Positions 34,142 to 44,032 of a DNA stretch of 64,000 nucleotides are shown piece after piece. Source of the stretch: an uncultured Selenomonas sp. (GTDB taxonomy: Bacteria > Bacillota > Negativicutes > Selenomonadales > Selenomonadaceae). A program made the translations under genes and the position numbers. Where the stretch lies: positions 62,001-126,000 of the forward strand of contig CAMVGU010000003.1 of the NCBI GenBank assembly GCA_947167105.1, in the 5' to 3' direction. The notes under the pieces were generated by a model. That model ran no database searches. It was not told where the DNA came from and worked only from the letters and a program-made list of their open reading frames with translations. Positions within the stretch are counted from its first letter, which is position 1. Each line of letters opens with the position of its first letter.

Positions 34142-34843
34142 ATGCAATATATCAGCCCTAACGCAGTGACCTGCCAGGCAGCCATTTTCGATTTGGACGG
34201 CACTCTTATTGATTCGCTGGAAGACCTGGCGGACAGTGCCAATGCCATGCTGGCAGGCTACGGATTCCCCTCGCATGACGTGGATCTCTATCGTCTCATG
34301 GTGGGCAACGGCTCCCGCAAACTGATTGAACGTTGCCTGCCGGAGGAAAGCAGGAAAGATGCCGCTTTTATTGATGAGGCACTGGCCAGATACAAGCAGG
34401 AATACGAAGTGCGCCTGACGACCAAGACCCGTCCTTATGCCGGTATCCTTACCATGCTGGCACGCTTGCGGGATATGCAGGTTCCCATGGCCGTCTGCAC
34501 CAACAAACACCAGAGTGCGGCTGATGCCATCACGGCGGCGCTGTTTCCGGCGGGTACCTTCCGCGAGGTCATCGGCGACACAGAAGGCATGCCCCGCAAG
34601 CCCGACCCGGCTAAGGTGCTGAGGCTGGCAGAAAATATGGGGGTTAAGCCGGAAAAGGTCGCCTATTTCGGCGATACCAGCGTGGATATGGACACGGCGA
34701 AAAACGCCGGTGCGGTGGCCCTGGGAGTGACCTGGGGTTTCCGTAGCCGTGAAGAACTGGAGCAGCATGAAGCCAGGTTCATCCTGGATATGCCTGCGGA
34801 ATTATTTACCAAAGTGGCCTTTGAAAAAGCAGGCAAGGAATAA
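34142..34843 (+). CDS. HAD-superfamily phosphatase (phosphoglycolate phosphatase-like)
   Basis: 233 residues from the ATG at 34142 (AAAGGA upstream); the track start lies inside the preceding hairpin. HAD motif I FDLDGTLIDS with the two catalytic Asp, motif II Thr in VCTNKHQS, motif III Lys in GMPRKPDPAKV and motif IV GDTSVDMDTAKNAG are all present, with a helical C1-type cap between I and II. Most similar in layout to Gph, but substrate cannot be inferred with confidence. The methyltransferase gene follows after 3 nt. Confidence 0.92.
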   Translation: MQYISPNAVTCQAAIFDLDGTLIDSLEDLADSANAMLAGYGFPSHDVDLYRLMVGNGSRKLIERCLPEESRKDAAFIDEALARYKQEYEVRLTTKTRPYAGILTMLARLRDMQVPMAVCTNKHQSAADAITAALFPAGTFREVIGDTEGMPRKPDPAKVLRLAENMGVKPEKVAYFGDTSVDMDTAKNAGAVALGVTWGFRSREELEQHEARFILDMPAELFTKVAFEKAGKE

Positions 34844-34846
34844 GCT

Positions 34847-36220
34847 ATGAAGCAGACAGTACCAGTCAGACAGGGACAGAATTACGAGATAGAAATAAAC
34901 ACCCTGGGCAGCAGCGGCGAGGGCGTGGGACGTTATGAGGGCTTCACGGTCTTTGTGCCCGGCCTGCTGCCGGGGGAGAAAGCCCTTGTGAGAATCACAG
35001 AGGTCAAGAAGACCTATGCCATAGGCAGTATCGCGGAACTCTTGCGCCGGAGCCGTGACCGTGCAGAGCCTCTGTGTCCTGTTTATGAGCAGTGCGGCGG
35101 CTGCCAGCTGCAGCATCTGAGCTATGAAGCCCAGCTAACGGCCAAGCGCCAGCAGGTCATTGACTGCGTGACCCGCATCGGCCATCAGCCGGGGCTTTAT
35201 GTGGAGGAAACCCTGGGGGCGGAGAACCCCTGGAACTACCGCAACAAGATGCAATTTCCCCTTGGCAGGCGCAAGGGCAAGGCTCTGGTGGGCTGTTTTG
35301 CTAAGGGCAGCCATGATATCATCGACACCAGGGACTGCCATATTCAGCATGAATCCCTGAGCCAGCTTGCCAATGCCATGCGTGAAGCCGTGGATAAACT
35401 GCAACTGCCGGTCTACGATGAGGACAAGCACACAGGCGTCATGCGTCATATCGTGGGCCGTGTCGGCGAGCAGGGCGAGCTGATGGCGGTCATTGTCACT
35501 GCGACACGCAAACTGCCCAGGGAAAAAGAACTGGTGAATTTCCTGCGCAGGCAACTGCCTGGGCTGGTCAGCGTCCACCAGAACATACAGACCTATCACA
35601 ATAATGTCATCATGGGCAGGGAGACCCGCCTCCTGTGGGGCCAGCCCACCATCAGGGATCGACTGGGGTTCCTGCACTTCCACATCTCCCCCCGCTCCTT
35701 CTTTCAGGTCAATACCCGCCAGGCGGAACTGCTCTACGGCAAGGCGCTGGAATTCGCCCAGCTTACGGGCCGGGAGATTGTCATTGACGCCTACTGCGGC
35801 ACAGGCACCATCACCCTGTTCCTGGCCCGGAAGGCCCGCCAGGTCTATGGTATTGAGATTGTGAAGCCCGCCATCAAGGATGCCATCAAGAACGCCCGTG
35901 ACAACAATGTAAAGAATGCCGAATTCATAGTAGGCGACGCCACGGAAGTCATGCCCCGTCTCTATCGCGAAGGCATCCGGCCTGACGTAGTAGTGGCAGA
36001 CCCCCCCAGGGCAGGCTGCACCGAAACAGTCCTCAAAACCTTCGCCCAAATGCAGCCCCGCCGCATCGTCTATGTCTCCTGCAACCCGGCCACCCTGGCC
36101 AGGGATATGGAGATACTGGCAGGTCTGGGCTACAAGGCAGAGCAGGTTCAGCCCGTGGATATGTTTCCGCAGACGGCGCATGTGGAATGTGTAGTGTCGA
36201 TACGTCGAGTAGAGTCTTGA
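34847..36220 (+). CDS. TrmA/RlmD-family 23S rRNA (uracil-5-)-methyltransferase
   Basis: 457 residues. N-terminal TRAM domain (about 8-65: YEIEINTLGSSGEGVGRYEG), then the Fe-S Cys set CPVYEQCGGCQLQHL. The SAM-dependent methyltransferase domain follows, with FFQVNTRQAELLY, DAYCGTGTITLFLA, VVADPPRAGC and the catalytic-Cys motif YVSCNPATLARD. It methylates C5 of a uridine in rRNA; RlmD (U1939) or a dual RlmCD activity cannot be separated by eye. Confidence 0.95.
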   Translation: MKQTVPVRQGQNYEIEINTLGSSGEGVGRYEGFTVFVPGLLPGEKALVRITEVKKTYAIGSIAELLRRSRDRAEPLCPVYEQCGGCQLQHLSYEAQLTAKRQQVIDCVTRIGHQPGLYVEETLGAENPWNYRNKMQFPLGRRKGKALVGCFAKGSHDIIDTRDCHIQHESLSQLANAMREAVDKLQLPVYDEDKHTGVMRHIVGRVGEQGELMAVIVTATRKLPREKELVNFLRRQLPGLVSVHQNIQTYHNNVIMGRETRLLWGQPTIRDRLGFLHFHISPRSFFQVNTRQAELLYGKALEFAQLTGREIVIDAYCGTGTITLFLARKARQVYGIEIVKPAIKDAIKNARDNNVKNAEFIVGDATEVMPRLYREGIRPDVVVADPPRAGCTETVLKTFAQMQPRRIVYVSCNPATLARDMEILAGLGYKAEQVQPVDMFPQTAHVECVVSIRRVES

Positions 36221-36283
36221 AAGCATTGAAATAGAAGACTTGGCCGTGTGACAACACTGAGCCAGTAGGAGCTATTTGCGCAG

Positions 36284-36310
36284 AGCTATTTGTGTGCAAA
36301 TAGCTTTTTA
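36284..36310 (+). terminator. Intrinsic terminator after the RlmD-like gene
   Basis: AGCTATTTG-tgtg-CAAATAGCT followed by TTTTT. The arm GAGCTATTTG is also directly repeated just upstream. Confidence 0.8.
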
Positions 36311-36694
36311 CATTTTTCTGAACATAATGTTTTCTTTATGGCAGGAGCTTAGGGATTAGTGTATAATGGAAATGAAATATGAGGGTATAAAAGTTTACAT
36401 GAGTATGAATAGAGCAGGCAGGAACGATATGAAGATGGAAGCTCAAATTGAGGATAAGCGTACGGACCAAAGGTATGGTGCTAACATCAATTTTGTTTTA
36501 TAGGGAGGTATAGACTATGGCAACTTTGGCCACAGGCATGATGTTTTTACACATGACGCCATGCTGCCATATTATGGTGAGTCCTGTATTATCAAGGTTT
36601 AAGCAGTCAGAACACAGTACGTAGGCGTAATATGACGGATTTGAAATTCACTTTTAATATACAGTGAATCTCGTCAGGCAAGGAGGACTGGATT
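36311..36694 (+). promoter_or_regulatory. AT-rich leader of the candidate defence operon
   Basis: Contains a consensus -10 TATAAT (36362-36367) without a good -35, then two mini-ORFs: one ending at TAG 36501-36503 (possible start 36399 or 36429, 25-34 residues) and one at 36517-36624. The TAG of the first lies at the edge of the AGGGAGG ribosome site of the second. A hairpin ATTCACT/AGTGAAT (36646-36669) comes just before the AAGGAGG site of the first large gene. This arrangement would suit attenuation or a leader-peptide control. Confidence 0.45.
36517..36624 (+). CDS. Possible 35-residue leader peptide or small protein
   Basis: Encodes MATLATGMMFLHMTPCCHIM and 15 more residues, with a near-perfect ribosome site (AGGGAGG, 8 nt before ATG). 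The peptide is unusually rich in Met, His and Cys. Too short for the ORF track. It may be a leader peptide or a small protein of the operon; no family is recognised. Confidence 0.35.
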   Translation: MATLATGMMFLHMTPCCHIMVSPVLSRFKQSEHST

Positions 36695-39600
36695 ATGATA
36701 CAGCATATTTCTGTAAGAGTACCGTGGCATGACAACGGCTGGGATGGTACTATCTGCCAGGATCCGGCGGGCAACTCTGCTTGCCTGAAACTGAAGAACA
36801 TTGCTGAGAACCGCAACGACCGGATGGAAATAGCCATTCGTGGGGAACGCATGGAAGATCATATGGAAAAAGTATGCTGTATCGCCGAAGGCGGTGCCTT
36901 TATGTCGCCTGAGGATTTGACACGCAAGGCTGAGCATCCGTATGTCAGTACAAAAACACCTTCACATAGCCACTTGTTGCCAACGTCAGTAGTCTATCCA
37001 GCTTATAGCTTTCCTACAAGGCCGTTTGCCTGGTTGATGCGCGATTGGATTAAGGAAAGGGCTGCTACTTATGGCGTAGGTTATGATGATGACAGAGAAC
37101 CAGAGATGCGCTTTACGTCTAATTGGGTGCAGGACGGAGACAATCATAAGGCCATCTTTGATTATTTCTACGGCGATGTCTACCCAGAAAAGTCGCTCTG
37201 CCTTGCTTATGCCAAGCAGGTGCCATTTACGGATGACCACAGGCGTGTAATCTTGGGCATGGGGCATGTGCGTAAAATCATACCAGCAAAGGAATATGAC
37301 CATACTGATGCCGGACAACTGCGACCACTGATTTGGGAGACAATGGTCTGTCACACCATACGGTCAGAGCATAAAGATGGTTTTCTGATACCGTATCAGG
37401 AGATGCAGGCCTATGCAGACGAACACCCTGAATTCGATATGGAATCCATTATTGTCTATGCCCCTGCTTATGCCATGCCGGAATTCTCCTATGCCACGGA
37501 GCATGTCAGCTACGATGCAGTGATTGACGTAATTCTGTCATGCATCAAATCCTTTACCATCATCAATGAATGTTTGGATGAGGACTATAGCAATGTGCTA
37601 TCCTGGTTAAACAGCCAGTTGGCTGAGGTCTGGGAGGAACGTGGTGCCTTCCCAGGTCTGGGGCCGATGCTTTGTGCATTCGGCGTGAAGCAGGGTGTCA
37701 TGATGGCAAGGGAAATGCAGGATCGGGGCTTTGCAGAGGCGGATGTATGCGAGTGGGTGGATCATGTCATGGCTACACCGCAGAAATATCTGTCCAGCGG
37801 AGTAGCCAAGGGAGTAACGCCTATCCTGCGCAAGACATGGAAATCCCTGGGGCAGGAACGGCGGACTTTGTTCACACTGCTGGCAAGATTTACGTTGAGC
37901 CTGTCGCAGGCAGAGATGTTGTTTGAAGAAAATGAACGTCGCAAGAATGGGCTGGAGTGCTCAGATGCTGAAATAATTGCAAATCCATATCTGCTTTATG
38001 AGGAAACCCGCTTGAAACTGGAGGGCAGCTATATAGATATCTCCACGGTCGATAAAGCTGTCTTCCCTGTATCCTCTATCGCTGTGCTGTATCCGCTGGC
38101 AGAGCCTACAAAGCTTGCTTCTGATAATGATGAACGTCGTGTCCGTGCCCTGGCCATAGCTGTACTCGAAGCTGCGGCCCAAAGAGGACATACCTTCCTG
38201 CCTTGCAATATGCTGGTCAATTGGATGCAGAAGATCAATCTTGACCCGCCTTGTAAAGTGACGTCGGATATGGTAGCTGCTCTGGAAAAGTATATGGAGC
38301 AGCTAATCATGAAGCGTGAGATGAAGGATGGTACGGAGTACTACAAGCTCGTGCGCCTCCACAAGTTTGATCAGATTATAGAAAAACGTGTCAGTAAACG
38401 ACTCGAGGCTGAAAAAATAGAAGTCCTGGCTGATTGGCGGTCTATGCTGGATGCTAAATTCAATTCGGAAGGTACGGAGAAGCTATCAATCGATGAAGAG
38501 CGAGCGCGGCAGGAAAAGGCTGCCGTGCTGAATGTACTGGCTGAATCAAGGCTTTCAGTGCTGGTCGGCAACGCAGGTACAGGAAAGACAACGGTACTGT
38601 CCGTACTTTGTAGCGAAGACTCCATCCGTACAGGTGGAGTTCTGCTTCTTGCACCAACGGGGAAGGCTACCGTGCGTCTTAAAGAGAGCGTGGGCAGTGA
38701 TGATGACCATTTCGTATCATTGAATGTAGCACAGTATCTGGTTCGCAATAGTAGATTTGATTGGAATGACCTGAGATACAAACTGGCCAGGTTTACACCA
38801 TCGGACGTGCCAGAAACTGTTATCATAGATGAAGCGTCTATGCTGACAGAGGAAATGTTTGGTGCAATCCTTGATGCAGTGGGCAGAAAAGCCAAACGCA
38901 TAATCTTTGTGGGAGATCCCAACCAATTACCGCCGATAGGCGCGGGCAAACCATTTGTTGATTTGGTGAATTTACTGAAGGAGAAACTGCAGCCGGGTAA
39001 ATTCCCACGCACCTGCGAATGCTACGGCGAGCTGATTGTAAATCGCCGTCAACAGCAGGGCGAACGGTTGGATGTGGCTCTGTCAAAGTATTTTACACGG
39101 ACAGAAGATGTGCCAGACGACGATGATGTTCTGGCCGCTATTCAGAAAGGCAAGAGCAAGAATATTAGCATTGAGCGCTGGAATACCAGGGAAGAACTGG
39201 AAAGCAAGCTGCTAGATACTGTATCAGCAGTATTGGGCCTGCAAGGGCCAGATGATGTAGACGGTTTCAACCGCACGTTCGGTGCAGATGTTGGAGAATA
39301 TGTGACCTTCTTCAATGCTGATGCCGCTACTCATGTCGATGATTGGGAAGTGCTGGCACCTGTTCGCAATATGCCTCATGGTGTACAAAACATCAATAAT
39401 TTGTTCCATCAGAAGTATCGCCAAAGACAAATGGATATGGCCAAAGCACCATGGCGGAGCATACCCAAGGCTATGGGCGATGAAGGCATAGTGTATGGCG
39501 ATAAGGTCATCAATGTCCAGAATAAGTCCAGGAAGTACTGGGATGTCGCAGATAAGGCCAATCATGATGGGTATGTGGCAAACGGCGAGCTGGGACTGGT

Positions 39601-40384
39601 TTGCGGCCTGTATGCCAGAAAAAAGCAGCCGAAGTATATGCATGTAGTATTTTCTTCGCAAAATGGACGTACATATTCTTTTGATGGAAGGGATTTTAAC
39701 GATGAGGACGGTACACATACGTTGGAACTGGCTTATGCCTTGACGATACATAAGGCCCAGGGCAGCCAGTTTAAGACCGTCATTCTCGTTTTGCCGGCAA
39801 CCTGTCGGATAGCGTCACGGGAGCTCATGTATACGGCAATGACGCGACAGATTGAGCGTATCATCATTCTTTATCAGGGTGAGCCATACCAGCTTTTGCA
39901 GTATGCGGATGAGGCTAATTCGGATATTGCCCGTCGCTTTACGGACCTTTTCGCTGATGTTTTCCCTGACAATGACTATAAGCCGCAGATTGTGGAGGTA
40001 AAGGGGACGTTCTTTGATGAGCGCTTGATTCACAAGACAGTGCGGGGAGAGCTGGTGCGTTCCAAGTCTGAAGTTATCATTGCGAATGCTCTTTTCTATA
40101 ACGATATTGATTATGAATATGAGCCGGTGTTGGAGGTGGAGGGCCATGTAAAGCGTCCAGATTTTAAAATTTTGGATGGCGACACTGGAAAGGTTTGGTA
40201 TTGGGAGCATTGTGGCATGATGACCGACCCGCGGTATAGGAAACACTGGGATGACAAAAAGAAGTTTTATGAAAAGAATGGCATAGTGGAAGGCAAGAAC
40301 CTGATTGTGACCATGGATGATGAGCAGGGCGGTTTGGATGCCAGTGAAATCGATGAACTGATTAAAGAAACATTTGACCTTTGA
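36695..40384 (+). CDS. RecD-like SF1 helicase with C-terminal PD-(D/E)xK-like nuclease domain (candidate defence gene A)
   Basis: 1229 residues; AAGGAGG 8 nt before the ATG. The N-terminal about 600 residues belong to no family I can name. The SF1B helicase core has Walker A VGNAGTGKTTVL (about 623), Walker B VIIDEASML (about 710), FVGDPNQLPPIG (about 737), IHKAQGSQ (about 1017) and motif VI YTAMTR (about 1045). The last about 110 residues look like a nuclease: RSKSEVIIANAL, KRPDFKI and YWEHCGMM give the E...PD...E-x-H series of PD-(D/E)xK-like enzymes, with His in place of the usual Lys. It leads a three-gene operon; the next gene's start is 43 nt past its stop. Predicted role: DNA translocation and cleavage of invading DNA, which is inference. 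Confidence 0.85.
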   Translation: MIQHISVRVPWHDNGWDGTICQDPAGNSACLKLKNIAENRNDRMEIAIRGERMEDHMEKVCCIAEGGAFMSPEDLTRKAEHPYVSTKTPSHSHLLPTSVVYPAYSFPTRPFAWLMRDWIKERAATYGVGYDDDREPEMRFTSNWVQDGDNHKAIFDYFYGDVYPEKSLCLAYAKQVPFTDDHRRVILGMGHVRKIIPAKEYDHTDAGQLRPLIWETMVCHTIRSEHKDGFLIPYQEMQAYADEHPEFDMESIIVYAPAYAMPEFSYATEHVSYDAVIDVILSCIKSFTIINECLDEDYSNVLSWLNSQLAEVWEERGAFPGLGPMLCAFGVKQGVMMAREMQDRGFAEADVCEWVDHVMATPQKYLSSGVAKGVTPILRKTWKSLGQERRTLFTLLARFTLSLSQAEMLFEENERRKNGLECSDAEIIANPYLLYEETRLKLEGSYIDISTVDKAVFPVSSIAVLYPLAEPTKLASDNDERRVRALAIAVLEAAAQRGHTFLPCNMLVNWMQKINLDPPCKVTSDMVAALEKYMEQLIMKREMKDGTEYYKLVRLHKFDQIIEKRVSKRLEAEKIEVLADWRSMLDAKFNSEGTEKLSIDEERARQEKAAVLNVLAESRLSVLVGNAGTGKTTVLSVLCSEDSIRTGGVLLLAPTGKATVRLKESVGSDDDHFVSLNVAQYLVRNSRFDWNDLRYKLARFTPSDVPETVIIDEASMLTEEMFGAILDAVGRKAKRIIFVGDPNQLPPIGAGKPFVDLVNLLKEKLQPGKFPRTCECYGELIVNRRQQQGERLDVALSKYFTRTEDVPDDDDVLAAIQKGKSKNISIERWNTREELESKLLDTVSAVLGLQGPDDVDGFNRTFGADVGEYVTFFNADAATHVDDWEVLAPVRNMPHGVQNINNLFHQKYRQRQMDMAKAPWRSIPKAMGDEGIVYGDKVINVQNKSRKYWDVADKANHDGYVANGELGLVCGLYARKKQPKYMHVVFSSQNGRTYSFDGRDFNDEDGTHTLELAYALTIHKAQGSQFKTVILVLPATCRIASRELMYTAMTRQIERIIILYQGEPYQLLQYADEANSDIARRFTDLFADVFPDNDYKPQIVEVKGTFFDERLIHKTVRGELVRSKSEVIIANALFYNDIDYEYEPVLEVEGHVKRPDFKILDGDTGKVWYWEHCGMMTDPRYRKHWDDKKKFYEKNGIVEGKNLIVTMDDEQGGLDASEIDELIKETFDL

Positions 40385-40426
40385 GCATGATTGCAGCCCA
40401 ATAGTGTGGAATGGGGGAATATAGCG

Positions 40427-43400
40427 GTGGATACAACTGCAATTACAAGTAAAATGAACGAATATATGTTTCGGTTAAATGGACAGCTAGGGCAGTGGCT
40501 TTCAGAGAAATTGCCTCAAATCACGGATAAATGGTGGCGTGAGCTTGTTTTTAGCAACCTGACATATTTGCAGCGTGATGCCGCTGAGAAAGGACATGTC
40601 AAGGAAATCAGTGGTTTGGATTTGGCTGCCAATTTGCGTATCATAGACAGGTGCTGGTTTGTACTTAGGAGTCGCTTCTTCTTGAATGATAAAGATAGGA
40701 AAAGCATCAGGAAAATGCAAGCCATCAGGAACGATTGGGCTCATATCGCTCCCGGTAAAATAACAAAAGAGAGAGTCACCACAAATGTACAGGTGATTAT
40801 TGACTTGATGCAGGCTTTTGGGGCCTCGATGAAAGACACCGGGGATATGGAACGCTTTTCTCTGGATGTAGAAGATGATAAGAATATCAGCACAGAGCTA
40901 ACTAAAACTACTGCCAAGCCTGCAGAGATTGCTGATAAGTTGTCACTGGAAACTGATGATAAAAGTCAAATACAGTTGGGCAGCATTGTCTGTCTGACCA
41001 GTAATGAGAGCAAGTCGGGGGCTGTCATTGGCATCAATGGCAATAGGTATACGGTATTCATCGATAACATGCCTAGTGTGTTTTACGCGGAACAGATCAA
41101 GTTGAAGCCGGTAGTGAATGAAATTGAGCGTTATGCCTCTTTGTCACAGGTGAGATCAGCTTTGACTGCGTATCAAATCAGTAATCCCGGTTCAGGCAGT
41201 CTATACTCGCTGAATGCAGCACGAATTGATTTTGTGCCGTTCCAGTTCCGTCCAGCCCTTAAAATGATAAAGGCCTATAGTCCACGAATTTTGGTCGCAG
41301 ATGATGTAGGTGTCGGTAAGACAATTGAGGCAGGCCTTATCTTGAAGGAGTTGGAAGCTAGGCATGGTGAGGTATCAGTTCTCGTTATTTGTCCTCGTCC
41401 TTTGGTGGCAGAGCGGAAATGGCAGTTAGAGATGAAGCGTTTTGATGAGAACTTTACCCAGCTCGATGGCAAAGAGCTGGCAGAAGCTATTTCCGAAACT
41501 GACAGGGATGGTGAATGGCCAGAGCGTCATTCTAAGACTGTGATACCATATTCTCTCTTTAGTGAAGATTCTATATTGGGGCGGCAGTCCAGTACCAACC
41601 GGAGGCACAGGAACATGGGCTTGTCGGAGCTAGACCCGTTGCCTCATTTCGACCTTGTGATTGTAGATGAAGCTCATAACATCCGTAATCCGAATACCTG
41701 GGCCTACAGAGGCGTAGAGTTGTTCTGCAGGAGTGCGGATGCGGTTATCTTTTTGACAGCTACGCCACTTCAGAACAGTAACGACGACCTTTATACGTTG
41801 TTGAATCTTTTACGTCCTGATATGGTCATAGATAAAGATACATTCAAGACTATGTCTGCCCCTAACCAATATGTGAATAACCTTCTGCGAATATTACGCA
41901 GGCAAGAAAATGGCTGGCAAGCAGCAGGCAAGGCCGAAATTGAACATATACTCAGCACAGATTGGGGGCGGAATGTAATTCAGCATAGTCCGGATTTTGA
42001 GTATGTCTTCAATTTCATGGAGCAAAACAATCCTTCCAGGGAAGATAAGATGGATATTATTTCTCGTGTAGAGGGACTGCATTCCTTCCATACAATTATC
42101 AATCGTACACGTCGTAAAGATATTGAGGATTTCTGCGTACGTAAAACTCAGACATTGGATGTGCCTTTCAGTGAAACGCAGCGTGAACTCTATGATTCGT
42201 TGCTGACTTTCGAGAAAAGAGCATTGTCAAGGCTACATGGCAGTCGTGGTGCGCGTTTTATGATGTGTACTATTATGCGTCAGGCTGCTAGTTGTATTTA
42301 TGGTCTGGCTCCCTTCATGGAAGACTTAGTACAAAAGCGCCTTAAGCAGATACAAGACGATGGTGAGTTATATGAAGAAGAATTCACTCTGACCAATGAT
42401 GAAGAGAAATCCTTATGGAAACTGGCAGATGAAATTAAGTCCCTGTCCCGCAACCTGCCTGATGACGATCCAAAGTTCGATAAAATGCTGGAGGCAATCC
42501 AGCAGAAACAGAATGAGGAAAATAATCGTGTGATTATTTTCAGCTCTTTCCGTCACACGTTGCGATATGTGCGCGAAAAGCTGATGCGGGCAGGACTGCG
42601 CATTGGTCAGGTAGATGGATCTGTTCCCGATGAAGAGCGTTACGCTCTGCGCAAGCGCTTCCTGCTGGACAGATCCGATAGTCATGCTATTGATGTCCTG
42701 TTGTTTAGTGAAGTCGGCTGTGAAGGCTTGGACTATCAGTTCTGTGACACAATGATTAACTATGATTTACCGTGGAACCCTATGCGTATTGAGCAGAGAA
42801 TCGGACGTATCGACAGACGTGGTCAAAAGAGTGATACTGTCAGGATTTACAATATGATTACCCAGGACACTATAGATGCCGTTATTTATGAAAGATGCCT
42901 TTTGAAGATCGGTGTCTTTGAGGCCAGTATCGGTGACTGTTCGGAAATCTTGGGAGATATCAGTGATAAGATTTTGCAAATCATGTTTAACCCGGAACTT
43001 TCTGAACAAGAACGTCAGGCAAAGATTGAGCAGATGGCGGATAATAAGGTAATGAAAGTACAGGAGTTGCAACGCTTGGAGCATGAAGAGAAGTCGTTGT
43101 ATGGTTTCGATCTATCTTCATATATGCTTGATAAGGATGTCCAAGGCGCAGAGAATCCTTGGATAAGTCCGACAAGCTTCCAGGAATTGTTGACTGCCTA
43201 TTTGAATGATGTTTTGGGTGAAGGAGAATACATCCTTGGTAAGCAGGAAAAGAAAACCTTACGACTATCAGCTGATAAACGTCAAAAATTATTGGCCGAT
43301 TTGATAGAGCAGCCTACCAGTAGCAATAATTATGCCTTTAAGCTCTGGAAATCATATTTGAAATCCAATTCTCCGAATCTGTCAATAACCTTTGACAGCC

Positions 43401-44005
43401 AGACAGCAAAGGATAATCGTGAGATTACTTTCCTGACCCAGATGCACCCGCTGATTGTACAGGCTGCAAGACATGAGTCCAGTGAGCAACCTTGCAAGCT
43501 TGCCATCGAGGTTAGTGATTCTGAGATTAAGCCGGGGGAGTATGAGTTTTTGGTTTATGCCTGGAAATATATTGGGCTGCGTCCTGACATCAAACTGGTG
43601 GCAGTAAGCAATGAGCCGAGCGTTGAGCAGAACGTACTGTCTTATTTGCAGTATGCAGCTGAATATGAAGGTGATGGACTTAACCATGATGCTGGCTGGG
43701 ATAGTATGGACTCCCGTCACTATGAGCGTTGGCAGGAGGCTAAGCAGAAGTATACTGATGATGTTCATGCTGAATGTGAATATAGACAGGAGCAACTGCA
43801 GCACTCCTGGCATCAGCAGGAGACCATACTTAAGAATCAGATTAATGCAGCAGAGGATGAACGTATACGTCGTATGCGTTCATCACAGCTAGAAAATACA
43901 CGGCTGAAATACGAGAAGCAAGTCAAGAAGCTTGATGACATTACTGTGCAGGCTGATATACATACGAGGGTGCTTGTTAAAGGCTTGCTTAGGGTTGATG
44001 GATAA
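40427..44005 (+). CDS. Swt1-HEPN plus SNF2-family helicase (candidate defence gene B)
   Basis: 1192 residues from the GTG at 40427, 8 nt after TGGGGGAA; the track's TTG at 40391 has no ribosome site. Residues about 10-125 resemble a Swt1-type HEPN domain: WWRELVFSNLTYLQ, GLDLAANLRIIDRCW and MQAIRNDWAH, the last giving the R-x4-H motif of HEPN RNases. The SF2/SNF2 core follows with DDVGVGKTIEAG (about 292), VIVDEAHNIRNP (about 411), FLTATPLQNS, FSSFRHTLRYV and QRIGRIDRRGQ (about 789). A C-terminal helical region (about 1090-1192) is charged and coiled-coil-like. It lies between genes A and C with gaps of 42 and 27 nt. Probably a DNA-dependent ATPase with a possible RNase module. Confidence 0.85.
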   Translation: MDTTAITSKMNEYMFRLNGQLGQWLSEKLPQITDKWWRELVFSNLTYLQRDAAEKGHVKEISGLDLAANLRIIDRCWFVLRSRFFLNDKDRKSIRKMQAIRNDWAHIAPGKITKERVTTNVQVIIDLMQAFGASMKDTGDMERFSLDVEDDKNISTELTKTTAKPAEIADKLSLETDDKSQIQLGSIVCLTSNESKSGAVIGINGNRYTVFIDNMPSVFYAEQIKLKPVVNEIERYASLSQVRSALTAYQISNPGSGSLYSLNAARIDFVPFQFRPALKMIKAYSPRILVADDVGVGKTIEAGLILKELEARHGEVSVLVICPRPLVAERKWQLEMKRFDENFTQLDGKELAEAISETDRDGEWPERHSKTVIPYSLFSEDSILGRQSSTNRRHRNMGLSELDPLPHFDLVIVDEAHNIRNPNTWAYRGVELFCRSADAVIFLTATPLQNSNDDLYTLLNLLRPDMVIDKDTFKTMSAPNQYVNNLLRILRRQENGWQAAGKAEIEHILSTDWGRNVIQHSPDFEYVFNFMEQNNPSREDKMDIISRVEGLHSFHTIINRTRRKDIEDFCVRKTQTLDVPFSETQRELYDSLLTFEKRALSRLHGSRGARFMMCTIMRQAASCIYGLAPFMEDLVQKRLKQIQDDGELYEEEFTLTNDEEKSLWKLADEIKSLSRNLPDDDPKFDKMLEAIQQKQNEENNRVIIFSSFRHTLRYVREKLMRAGLRIGQVDGSVPDEERYALRKRFLLDRSDSHAIDVLLFSEVGCEGLDYQFCDTMINYDLPWNPMRIEQRIGRIDRRGQKSDTVRIYNMITQDTIDAVIYERCLLKIGVFEASIGDCSEILGDISDKILQIMFNPELSEQERQAKIEQMADNKVMKVQELQRLEHEEKSLYGFDLSSYMLDKDVQGAENPWISPTSFQELLTAYLNDVLGEGEYILGKQEKKTLRLSADKRQKLLADLIEQPTSSNNYAFKLWKSYLKSNSPNLSITFDSQTAKDNREITFLTQMHPLIVQAARHESSEQPCKLAIEVSDSEIKPGEYEFLVYAWKYIGLRPDIKLVAVSNEPSVEQNVLSYLQYAAEYEGDGLNHDAGWDSMDSRHYERWQEAKQKYTDDVHAECEYRQEQLQHSWHQQETILKNQINAAEDERIRRMRSSQLENTRLKYEKQVKKLDDITVQADIHTRVLVKGLLRVDG

Positions 44006-44032
44006 CAGGGATAAGAGATAGGCGGTACGGTG

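Noticed and set aside
36366-36503. 45-residue ORF starting at 36366
   Set aside because: Its ATG overlaps the TATAAT of the likely promoter, so a later start would be needed.
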